The notes below the pieces were generated by a model. The model was given only the letters and a program-made list of their open reading frames with translations, made no database searches and was not told the origin of the DNA. From Oscillospiraceae bacterium (GTDB lineage Bacteria > Bacillota > Clostridia > TANB77 > CAG-508): a stretch of DNA of 64,000 bases. The stretch lies in NCBI GenBank assembly GCA_009778695.1, contig WRFS01000003.1, forward strand, positions 19,974 to 83,973. The letters are read 5' to 3'. Of this stretch, positions 57,289 through 63,994 are shown piece by piece. How positions within the stretch are numbered: the stretch's first letter is position 1; every line of letters starts with the position of its first letter. A program made the translations under genes and the position numbers.

Positions 57289-57456
57289 ATGGCTGATAAG
57301 ACTTTAATATGCAAAGACTGTGGTGCAGAATTTATATTCACAGAGGGTGAACAAGCATTTTATGCTGAAAAAGGTTTTGAAAATGAACCAACTAGATGCC
57401 CAGATTGCAGAAGAGCTAGAAAAAATGCTAGAAGAAATTCATACAACAATAACTAA
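57289..57456 (+). CDS. Small zinc-ribbon protein (55 aa)
   Basis: The protein has two Cys pairs, CKDCG and CPDCRRARK, that should bind zinc, and the family text ADKTLICKDCGAEFIFTEGE of the zinc-ribbon-containing small proteins common in Clostridia. AGAAGGAGG lies before the ATG and a terminator follows at 57464-57496. It is too short for most gene callers. A role is not known; nucleic acid binding is a guess from the basic C-terminus. Confidence 0.85.
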   Translation: MADKTLICKDCGAEFIFTEGEQAFYAEKGFENEPTRCPDCRRARKNARRNSYNNN

Positions 57457-57463
57457 AAAAATT

Positions 57464-57496
57464 AGAGCTTTGGATTTTACCAAGGCTCTTTTTATA
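57464..57496 (+). terminator. Rho-independent terminator
   Basis: AGAGCtTTGG pairs with CCAAgGCTCT around a six-base loop, followed by TTTTTAT. It lies eight bases after the zinc-ribbon gene stop. Confidence 0.88.
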
Positions 57497-57515
57497 TTTA
57501 AAAAACATTGTTTTC

Positions 57516-57542
57516 GGGTCGTCGATGACGTCGACCCCTACA
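57516..57542. repeat. GGGTCGTC...GTCGACCCCTACA palindromic repeat
   Basis: GGGTCGTCGATGACGTCGACCC is an imperfect palindrome followed by CTACATC. It belongs to the same family as the repeats at 39136-39186 and 43220-43246. Confidence 0.75.
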
Positions 57543-57554
57543 TCTTTTTTTCTT

Positions 57555-57809
57555 TTATGCATGTTTTTGATATTTGAGCTTTGTCGCCATCCCTCCACGT
57601 ATATGCCTTTCTGCTTTATTTTCTTCCAATACAGCCCTAACTTGTGTGGCTAAAACTTTGTTAATATGTAGTAATCGTTGACTTACGTCCTTGTGGACGG
57701 TCGATTTAGAAATTCCAAATTTTTTTGCAGCTCCTCTTACCGTGTCTTTATTATCTATAATATAATGTGCCAAATTTACAGCACGTTCTTCTATCAAAAT
57801 ACTTCTCAT
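57555..57809 (-). CDS. spoIIID: Sporulation transcriptional regulator SpoIIID
   Basis: SpoIIID is a small DNA-binding regulator of mother-cell genes. The 84-aa protein has the helix-turn-helix VRGAAKKFGISKSTVHKDVS and the family text SILIEERAVNLAHYIID, then the basic tail HIRGGMATKLKYQK. I start at ATG 57809, preceded by AGGAGG; the longer frame to 57857 has no support. Length fits the family. Confidence 0.95.
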   Translation of the reverse strand: MRSILIEERAVNLAHYIIDNKDTVRGAAKKFGISKSTVHKDVSQRLLHINKVLATQVRAVLEENKAERHIRGGMATKLKYQKHA

Positions 57810-57927
57810 ACAAGAAAAACCTCCTAATAAATACATTGTTTTTACATGTGTATTCATTATTTGGTTTTTTATTCCTATTTTATTATGCGAAACTTCCCCT
57901 TATATTAGACTTCAGTAATCAGAAGAT

Positions 57928-58506
57928 TTATCCTTCACTTTTCCATAAGCTTACGAACTTTCCTATTTCATGAACTATTTTTGTTGAATTTTTTTGTGCA
58001 AGCATTTTGCCAATTGCTTTGCCACCAACAGTTAAAGATGCAACCAATGCACTTATTATAAACTGTAAGTTAAACTCTAAACCAAATTCCTGCATAATCT
58101 TAAAACTCAAAATTGCACTCATTGCACCACTCAACACTCCACAAACATCTCCAATAACATCTGCAAAAACAGCTGCAAATTTTGGTGAATGTTTAATCAT
58201 GAATAATGATATCTTAGCTCCTCTGGCTTTTTTACTTGCCTTTGCATGAAATTCATGTTCTTCAGCAACTGCAACAGCAATCGCCATAATGTCAAACACA
58301 ACACCTATTAGCACAACTAATATTAGTATTAGAATGGCTGGAATAATATTCAACTTATTCATTGATGTAGTAGATAAATATGAAAAAGACAATGAAACTA
58401 TAAATGTTATTATAACAACGATTATAAACCAACTTAAAGTTTCTCTATCTTTTTTATTTTTTATTTTATTATGCGATTTTTCTTCAACGCTTTTTTCTTG
58501 CTTCAT
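57928..58506 (-). CDS. Membrane protein of unknown role (CNNM/DUF21-like helices)
   Basis: The 192-aa protein has about four hydrophobic segments (WFIIVVIITFIVSLSFSYL, IIPAILILILVVLIGVVFDI) and a conserved-looking stretch AVAEEHEFHAKASKKARGAK followed by FAAVFADVIGDVCGVLSGA. The pattern recalls the CNNM transmembrane domain of CorB-like Mg2+ proteins but without CBS domains. The weak AAAAGGAG site is about 16 bases from the ATG, farther than usual. The large RNA candidate begins about 630 bases upstream and runs toward this gene. Confidence 0.65.
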   Translation of the reverse strand: MKQEKSVEEKSHNKIKNKKDRETLSWFIIVVIITFIVSLSFSYLSTTSMNKLNIIPAILILILVVLIGVVFDIMAIAVAVAEEHEFHAKASKKARGAKISLFMIKHSPKFAAVFADVIGDVCGVLSGAMSAILSFKIMQEFGLEFNLQFIISALVASLTVGGKAIGKMLAQKNSTKIVHEIGKFVSLWKSEG

Positions 58507-58544
58507 TTAAATTATGTATTAGACTCCTTTTAATATAAATTTTT

Positions 58545-59137
58545 GATGGTAAGAGCTTAAGTAAATTTTACGGTTTAGGTCTAGTAGAATTTCTCTGTTT
58601 CGTACTAAACATTACTGTATTAGCTGTTTCCATTTAACAAAACATTCTTTTAAAAAGAACACCAGATTACCACTTAAATCCGTACCTTAATCCCTAAGCT
58701 CCTATGTATAAAACTACAAACACTCTAGAGGTTTTCCCTGGGATATTGTTATATTATTAGTCCTTTTTGCAACACAAATTTCATAAAATAAATTTTTGGC
58801 GAAATTCATTTTAATTCCAATAATGTCACTCAAGACGAGCTACACTACGCATTTTATGCTAACTTAAACGTAGGTTTTACTTAATAATTTCAAATTTGCG
58901 GCTTAACGCTAATCACGTTGCTTGTGAATTAGCACCAATAAACTTGAAAATTTTAAGCCTCCACGAACATAGGGTAGATATGTATGCCATTACATAGGTC
59001 CCTATATTCTTTACTCCCCGCACACACACAAAACTGGGCGTTTCGCGCATATGCAAAAAACTTCAACGATATGCTCTTTAATGGATTTTTAGCCCCATTC
59101 TCACAATATACAATATCACTAGAATAATGCACCATCA
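58545..59137 (-). ncRNA. Candidate large structured RNA (about 590 nt), unclassified
   Basis: This gene-free stretch has a strong promoter on the minus strand (59143-59171). GATGGT at the RNA 5' end (59136-59131) pairs with ACCATC at its 3' end (58550-58545). Internal helices include GCATAT/ATATGC (59047-59074), ATAGGG/CCCTAT with inner TATGTA/TACATA (58969-59005), GGCTTAA/TTAAGCC with inner GCTAAT-CAC/GTG-ATTAGC (58900-58959), CTACG/CGTAG (58845-58873) and GTTTAG/CTAAAC (58573-58610). TTTCAA (58888) can pair with TTGAAA (58944) as a pseudoknot. GC content is higher than in other spacers. It has no tmRNA, RNase P or 6S features. Confidence 0.65.
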
Positions 59138-59142
59138 TTTAT

Positions 59143-59171
59143 ATTTTATCATATTTCTTGCATTTTATCAA
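59143..59171 (-). promoter_or_regulatory. Promoter of the large RNA candidate
   Basis: TTGATA (59171-59166) and TAAAAT (59148-59143) on the minus strand are 17 bases apart. Transcription would begin close to 59137, at the 5' strand of the closing stem. Confidence 0.8.
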
Positions 59172-59232
59172 CCTTTTTTGATGCAGAATTTTTGCCAAAT
59201 ACTAGTTAAGGGTTTAGCTAAAATGTCGCTGT

Positions 59233-59332
59233 TGTAGGGGCGAACATTGTTCGTCCTGCACTATAATTATCTCGTTTTTCAATAATTTTATCAAATTCCT
59301 CTAGTCTCGGACGAACAATGTTCGCCCCTACA
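59233..59332. repeat. GTAGGGGCGAACA inverted repeat pair
   Basis: TGTAGGGGCGAACATTGTTCG (split as arm 59233-59253) faces CGAACAATGTTCGCCCCTACA at 59312-59332. The same word occurs partly at 49065-49075. It lies just after the spoIVB stop and may serve as a bidirectional stem-loop. Confidence 0.8.
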
Positions 59333-59336
59333 TAGA

Positions 59337-60551
59337 TTATTCTCTCATTTGCTTTATCATTAAATCACTAAACACACCATAGCCAATAGTTGGGTCCGAA
59401 ACAAAAACATGTGTTACGACTCCAATTAATTTACCATTTTGAATAATCGGACTGCCACTCATTCCTTGTATAATTCCACCTGTTTTATCCAAAAGCCTTG
59501 GATCTGTAATTTTAATAGTCATGCTTTTGTTATCTTCATTATTGTTTAAAAATACTTTTTGAATTTCAATATCATATTCTTCTTTATCATTATTTTCCAA
59601 CATGCATATTATTTTTGCTTTACCAAGTTCGATTTCATCTCTACTTGCTACTGGAATAGCATCACTTGTATCTACATTTATTGCACTTAAATTATTTAAT
59701 TTACCAAAAATACCTAACTTTGTGTTTTTCGAAATTTCACCAATTACCGGCTGGTTTACAATACTTCCTCTTAACTCTCCAGGTTTTCCTTTTTCTCCTT
59801 TTTGAATTGAAATTATATTTGAAGTTACGATATTACCATTTGAAATTGTAATAAGCTCTCCTGTATCTACATCCATTATCCCATGTCCTAAAGCTGCAAA
59901 CATTCCTGTTGAAGGCTCATAAAATGAAATTGTTCCAATACCAGCTGCACTATCTCTTACCCATATTCCAAGTTTATATTGATTATCTTCTACTTTTTCT
60001 GGTGTTATGCTGGAAGTTAAAATTTCTCCATTCCTAACATACTTTAAATCTATGCTCTTTCCATCTGATTTATTAACTTCTTGTATTAATTCTGCTGTAC
60101 TAGTAATTGCTTTATTATTCACAGCAATAATCATGTCTCCTTCATCTATATTGCTATTTTCATATGGTTTCACTTTTTTATTATCCATATTTTCAACTTC
60201 TGTAACCCCAACCACGAGCACACCTTCAGTATATAATTTTAACCCAACCACATCACCGAGCGGCACAACATTAGCATTGGGTATAATATTTACATCAACA
60301 TTTTTAAGAGGAAATATATTAAAAAGTTTTAAAGATAATTCTTCATTATTTTTTAATTCTTCATTTAAGTTTTTATTTGTTAACACTGTTTTACCATTCT
60401 GTGATACAAAATCCAACCCTGCCAACGTTTTCATGTTAAGTTGTTCGTTATCGAAAAGTATTATACTATTTGGAATATTGTTTATATTACTTATATATGC
60501 AAATATTATTATTAAGAAAATTTGTATTAAAATTAAAAAAAATCTTTTCAT
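59337..60551 (-). CDS. spoIVB: SpoIVB sporulation signalling peptidase
   Basis: SpoIVB is the PDZ-containing serine protease that triggers SpoIVFB and pro-sigma-K processing. The protein has an N-terminal helix, a PDZ domain (residues 105-190, IDEGDMIIAVNNKAITSTAE) and the S55 domain with MFAALGHGIMDVD (His) and GIIQGMSGSPIIQNGKLIGV (Ser), then VTHVFVSDPTIGYG. Length (404 aa) is normal. spo0A, its usual downstream neighbour, is absent; a structured RNA candidate follows instead. Confidence 0.95.
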   Translation of the reverse strand: MKRFFLILIQIFLIIIFAYISNINNIPNSIILFDNEQLNMKTLAGLDFVSQNGKTVLTNKNLNEELKNNEELSLKLFNIFPLKNVDVNIIPNANVVPLGDVVGLKLYTEGVLVVGVTEVENMDNKKVKPYENSNIDEGDMIIAVNNKAITSTAELIQEVNKSDGKSIDLKYVRNGEILTSSITPEKVEDNQYKLGIWVRDSAAGIGTISFYEPSTGMFAALGHGIMDVDTGELITISNGNIVTSNIISIQKGEKGKPGELRGSIVNQPVIGEISKNTKLGIFGKLNNLSAINVDTSDAIPVASRDEIELGKAKIICMLENNDKEEYDIEIQKVFLNNNEDNKSMTIKITDPRLLDKTGGIIQGMSGSPIIQNGKLIGVVTHVFVSDPTIGYGVFSDLMIKQMRE

Positions 60552-60655
60552 GTTTACCTCATTTTTAGAATAACCATAAAAAGGTTTTTAATACTTTTAA
60601 AAAATGGTGCCCTAAAAAGTACTAATTGATTTTTCTTATTATATTAGACTTCTTT

Positions 60656-60858
60656 CGAAACTTATGTGGATTTCAGGCATTGTCATTCTGAGCCTTACTT
60701 CGTAGCCCGACTTACGAAGAATCTTACTTTATCTATTTTCATTTGTATTCCTACCATTTAGTAAGATTCTTCGTGAGAAAGGCTTTGTAGCAACACTCAG
60801 AATGACACCTACTTGTTTTTTGTAAGTATATCACATTTTATGTTTCGAAAGAAGTCTA
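60656..60858. mobile_element. GTCATTCTGAG-type miniature inverted-repeat element, copy B (complete)
   Basis: Terminal inverted repeats GACTTCTTTCGAAAC (from 60657) and GTTTCGAAAGAAGTC (to 60856) are flanked by TA on both sides. Inside, GTCATTCTGAGC and GCTCAGAATGAC-type arms and AAGAATCTTACT form a long hairpin. No transposase is encoded. Copy A at 22107-22305 shares most of the sequence in opposite orientation. Confidence 0.9.
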
Positions 60859-60861
60859 TTT

Positions 60862-60897
60862 AAAAAAAAAGAAAGGGTGTCTTTACAAAGACACCCT
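60862..60897 (-). terminator. Rho-independent terminator of the lipoprotein genes
   Basis: AGGGTGTCTTT and AAAGACACCCT form an 11-bp stem with a two-base loop, followed on the minus strand by TTTCTTTTTTTTT. It lies just after the stop at 60905. Confidence 0.92.
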
Positions 60898-60904
60898 CCA
60901 ACTG

Positions 60905-61231
60905 CTAGTTGCTTATGACTACCTTCTTGCAGCACTTCTTGATTACTGTTATCTTCTTAACTACTTGCGTGCAGTGCTTTGTGACCGCCTTACGGTGTTT
61001 TTTCACCGGTTTGGCTTTTGTGACCACCTTGTGAGCCTTTTCAACCTTGTACGCTGGAGCTACCATGGTGGTCGTTGGAATTTCCCGCGGTTGTGGTTGT
61101 TGATAAACCACATACGATTGCGGTTGCGATTGCGGTTGTTGATAAACCACATATCGTGGACACCTTGCGCAACCACCCGTTACCATCGCCAATACTACCA
61201 TAAATCCACATACCGCCAACATCTTTTTCAT
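60905..61231 (-). CDS. Small basic lipoprotein of atypical composition
   Basis: I do not recognise this 108-aa protein. A lipoprotein-type signal (VVLAMVTGGCARC) is followed by a Gln/Pro/Tyr repeat (YVVYQQPQSQPQSYVVYQQP) and a Lys/Val/His-rich basic tail with Cys pairs (HCTQVVKKITVIKKCCKK). GC content is well above the local average. It has a GGAGG site and a leader shared with the next gene upstream (61281-61898). A role cannot be assigned; surface polymer or DNA binding is possible from the charge. Confidence 0.65.
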   Translation of the reverse strand: MKKMLAVCGFMVVLAMVTGGCARCPRYVVYQQPQSQPQSYVVYQQPQPREIPTTTMVAPAYKVEKAHKVVTKAKPVKKHRKAVTKHCTQVVKKITVIKKCCKKVVISN

Positions 61232-61237
61232 AACACT

Positions 61238-61274
61238 CCTCCAATTGAAGGGTTGTAATTAGGGCTTTCGCCCC
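61238..61274 (-). promoter_or_regulatory. Leader hairpin and ribosome binding site, copy 2
   Basis: On the minus strand GGGC-GAAA-GCCC forms a GNRA-type hairpin, followed by TAATTACAACCCTTCAATT and GGAGG. The same arrangement precedes the gene at 61898 with a compensated base pair (GGGT/ACCC). Confidence 0.75.
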
Positions 61275-61280
61275 GTGATG

Positions 61281-61898
61281 CTACTTGCCTTTGCACCGTT
61301 CTTCATAACAGCGATGCAATTCCCACGAGTCCCTCTCGTGGGGACCTAATGAACCTAAACAATTGTGCATACAATCGTCGTCTTCTTTTGGTTTGGCAAT
61401 CTCTTTTTGCGGTGGTTTTAAACTCTTTTTTGGTTTTACCACCTTTTGTGGACCACTAGTGCATTCTGGCTCCTGATTTGGCTCTCGGACCATATTCCCA
61501 AGAAAAATCACTGTTTGCCGTGTATTTTTGTTGACACAAGCTGCTTTTGCTTCTGGGGTATCATTCACAACTCCACTTACAACCTCTACAGGTACTACTT
61601 CATGGAGTATGGCTTTTCCTCTTCCAGCAACAACAGCATCATTTACTACGCCATACAATTTCTGATACTGCGGATTATTCCGTAGTTGTTGTTCGCTCGA
61701 CTGCGGCGAATAAAGACCTTGCTGTTGTTGTGAAGGATTAGCATATTGCATGTCAGTATATTGTGGCTGATTTTGCCATTGTGAATCATAATATTGCGAA
61801 TCATAATATGGTTGATTCTCAACATACCGTCGACTAGAACATGCCACCAATGTCATACCTACCATCATCAACATTGCTACTACTAGCATCTTTTGCAT
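61281..61898 (-). CDS. Lipoprotein of atypical composition (205 aa)
   Basis: I do not recognise this protein. The signal peptide ends in a clear lipobox (GMTLVACSS). The mature part begins with a Tyr/Gln/Ser low-complexity stretch (NQPYYDSQYYDSQWQNQPQY), then a valine-rich segment (LYGVVNDAVVAGRGKAILHE) and a Cys-containing basic end (CMHNCLGSLGPHERDSWELH). I start at 61898, after GGAGGAAAGAAA; a longer frame to 61943 would include the leader hairpin. It has a perfect consensus promoter, and shares GC-rich codon use and leader with the next gene, so they form a small foreign-looking operon. Confidence 0.7.
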   Translation of the reverse strand: MQKMLVVAMLMMVGMTLVACSSRRYVENQPYYDSQYYDSQWQNQPQYTDMQYANPSQQQQGLYSPQSSEQQLRNNPQYQKLYGVVNDAVVAGRGKAILHEVVPVEVVSGVVNDTPEAKAACVNKNTRQTVIFLGNMVREPNQEPECTSGPQKVVKPKKSLKPPQKEIAKPKEDDDCMHNCLGSLGPHERDSWELHRCYEERCKGK

Positions 61899-61905
61899 TT
61901 TCTTT

Positions 61906-61941
61906 CCTCCAATTGAAGGGTTGTTATAAGGGTTTTCACCC
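61906..61941 (-). promoter_or_regulatory. Leader hairpin and ribosome binding site, copy 1
   Basis: GGGT-GAAA-ACCC forms a GNRA-type hairpin, followed by TTATAACAACCCTTCAATT and GGAGG. It matches the leader at 61238-61274 with one covarying pair. Confidence 0.75.
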
Positions 61942-61959
61942 ATACATTATATACGTTCA

Positions 61960-61988
61960 ATTATAATATATTTCGCATAATATGTCAA
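61960..61988 (-). promoter_or_regulatory. Perfect sigma-A consensus promoter
   Basis: TTGACA (61988-61983) and TATAAT (61965-61960) on the minus strand are exactly 17 bases apart. Transcription would start about 61953, giving a leader with the hairpin at 61930-61941. Confidence 0.9.
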
Positions 61989-62045
61989 CTTTTCCTTATT
62001 TTTCGTATGCGATTGCCCTATTATTTTTCAATGTGGCATCATGTA

Positions 62046-62795
62046 TTATGCAACTGCTTTATTATATACCCTCGTTGACCACCAAAATGCAATTATCGTT
62101 AACGGTATAATTACCAAAAATGCCTCCAATACAGTATAATTTAAAATTGTTCCTGCACTTAGCACCCTAGATGCTTTTACTGCATAATACAATGGATTTA
62201 TATGTGCAATATTTTGTAGCCACGCTGGTCCCACTTCCAATGGTACTAGTATTCCTCCAAGTAGCATAATAGGCAATTGCAGACCTGTAACCACCGCCGC
62301 TAAACTTCCTACTTGTTTTAGTATAAGTCCCAGGCTTCCACAAACTGCAGAAATCATTGATGTTAATAACGAAATTAAAATAAGTAACACTATTAAACCT
62401 AATATATGTACCGTTAACCCAAATATCCAAGAAATAAATATTACAACTATTGATGTACTTACCATAAAAAATACATCATTTACAACTGTCCCCATCATTA
62501 GTGAAAAACGCCTTACTGGTGTTACTCTTAATCTTTCAATAACTCCACCTTGCAATTCAAATATTATAGTCCAACCAATTCCTGTACCACTACTGAAAGC
62601 CAGTAATACTAGCATTCCTGGAACGAATACGTCAAGTACATTGCTTGTTCCTAAGTTCATATTTTTTAGTAATGGTGAAAAGAGTACTAAATATAAAATT
62701 GGAGTCATAAGTTCCGATATAAGCCAAACTGGCTGCCTTAGTGTTGCTAACAATCTACGCTTAAATAATAAATATATTTCTCCTACCATACTCAT
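62046..62795 (-). CDS. ABC-2 type transporter permease (DrrB-like)
   Basis: The 249-aa protein has six transmembrane helices and the ABC-2 signature region LRVTPVRRFSLMMGTVVND, followed by LPIMLLGGILVPLEVGPAWL and the end ARVLSAG-like segment (ASRVLSAGTILNY). It is of the daunorubicin/lipid exporter type. Its start overlaps the ATPase stop by four bases. Substrate unknown; export of drugs, polysaccharide or lipids are all possible. Confidence 0.9.
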   Translation of the reverse strand: MSMVGEIYLLFKRRLLATLRQPVWLISELMTPILYLVLFSPLLKNMNLGTSNVLDVFVPGMLVLLAFSSGTGIGWTIIFELQGGVIERLRVTPVRRFSLMMGTVVNDVFFMVSTSIVVIFISWIFGLTVHILGLIVLLILISLLTSMISAVCGSLGLILKQVGSLAAVVTGLQLPIMLLGGILVPLEVGPAWLQNIAHINPLYYAVKASRVLSAGTILNYTVLEAFLVIIPLTIIAFWWSTRVYNKAVA

Positions 62796-63775
62796 TGGCT
62801 CTGTTCCCCCTCTCTCAATTTTCTTCCAGTTTTCTTTAAAAACACATCATCTAATGATGGTTCTCTTAAATGTACTGTGTCTAATACTATGTTTTTCCCT
62901 TCTAAAAATATAAAAATTTTAGGTAAATCTTTTGTTCCGTCATTAACATATATTTGAAGTTTGTCGTTATCTATGCTCACTTCTCTTACATATGACTCTT
63001 TTTGAATACTTCCTTTTAGTTCATTAATTCCGTTTTCACCATTTTTGGTCTTTATTGTAATAACATCACCACTAATTTGTTTTTTTAATTCCTTTGGTGT
63101 ATCGAGTGCTACAATTTTTCCATTATCCATAATTGCTATGCGGTTTGCAAGCTCATCTGCTTCATCTAAGTAATGGGTTGTAATAAATACTGTTGTTCCC
63201 AAGCTGTTTAACTTGCGAATATAATCCCACATGTTTGCACGATTTTGTGGGTCAAGTCCTGTTGTTGGCTCGTCTAAAAATAATACTTTTGGCTTGTGCA
63301 TCATTCCTAAAGCTATTTCTAATCTCCTTTTTTGCCCTCCTGAATATGTACGAACAATTCTGTTTTGAATTTCTTTCAAACCGAATAATTCTAATACATC
63401 TTCTGCTGATTTTTTTGCTTCTTCTAAAGACATTCCATAAAGCCTTCCTTGCAACATTAGGTTTTCTATTCCAGTTGCTTCAACATCTCCACCTCCAATT
63501 TGACTTACAAATCCAATAATATTACGTACTTTTTTTGCCTCTTTTTTTACATCAAGTCCTGCAATTTTTACAGTTCCTTCATCAATTGGAAGAAGTGTTG
63601 TAAGCATTCTAAGAGTGGTTGTTTTGCCTGCACCATTTGGTCCTAAGAAACCAAAAATTTCTCCTTCATTCACGGTTAAGCTAACTCCACTTACCGCTTC
63701 TACTATTTTTTTCTGTTTTTTATCTTTCACATAAAAAGATTTTTTTAAATCTTTTATTTCAATTATACTATTCAT
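62792..63775 (-). CDS. ABC-2 type transporter ATPase (DrrA-like)
   Basis: Walker A FLGPNGAGKTTTLRM, Q-loop IGFVSQIGG, signature YSGGQKRRLEIALGM, Walker B VLFLDEPTTGLDPQ and H-loop ITTHYLDEADEL are complete. The C-terminal extension of about 100 residues (DVITIKTKNGENGINEL) is typical of DrrA-type exporters. I start at ATG 63775, after GAGGAGG; the longer frame to 63802 would put that site inside codons. It forms a two-gene operon with the permease. Confidence 0.93.
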   Translation of the reverse strand: MNSIIEIKDLKKSFYVKDKKQKKIVEAVSGVSLTVNEGEIFGFLGPNGAGKTTTLRMLTTLLPIDEGTVKIAGLDVKKEAKKVRNIIGFVSQIGGGDVEATGIENLMLQGRLYGMSLEEAKKSAEDVLELFGLKEIQNRIVRTYSGGQKRRLEIALGMMHKPKVLFLDEPTTGLDPQNRANMWDYIRKLNSLGTTVFITTHYLDEADELANRIAIMDNGKIVALDTPKELKKQISGDVITIKTKNGENGINELKGSIQKESYVREVSIDNDKLQIYVNDGTKDLPKIFIFLEGKNIVLDTVHLREPSLDDVFLKKTGRKLREGEQSQ

Positions 63776-63881
63776 AATACCTCCTCTCTTTCTTATATCC
63801 ACTTATATATCCGCTTCAAATTACATTAGTATTTACGTTATATCGAAATTATGTTACTAGTTAACAGTTTTCAGCAGAGTA

Positions 63882-63994
63882 GCCTCTGGAGTATAGTATA
63901 GCTTTTAAAAAGGTGAACGACAGCCCTTTGAGGCCCATGGAGTCTTCGGAGGCTTGGAGGAGCCTTTTTAAAAGCTATACTATACTCCAGAGGC
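63882..63994 (+). repeat. Covarying hairpin element, copy 10
   Basis: A perfect 32-bp stem closes a core-B loop. The arm reads GCCTCTGGAGTATAGTATAG, where copy 2 has GCCTCCTCAAGTATAGTATAG; both are fully paired within their own copy. The left flank ACTAGTTAACAGTTT (63856 onward) also occurs, inverted, to the right of copy 2 (about 9877-9893). Confidence 0.92.

Noticed and set aside
58545..59137. tmRNA, RNase P RNA or 6S RNA
   Set aside because: The GGTTCGA-type T-loop and CCA end of tmRNA, the GAGGAAAGTCC core of RNase P and the simple bubble of 6S are all missing on both strands.
58953..59138. A 61-codon open frame on the minus strand
   Set aside because: It lies inside the structured RNA candidate, lacks a ribosome binding site, and begins within the closing stem.
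4847..63994. Hairpin elements as known self-cleaving ribozymes (hammerhead, twister, pistol)
   Set aside because: I could not place the conserved core motifs of any of these in the loop; the long perfect stem is also unlike them.
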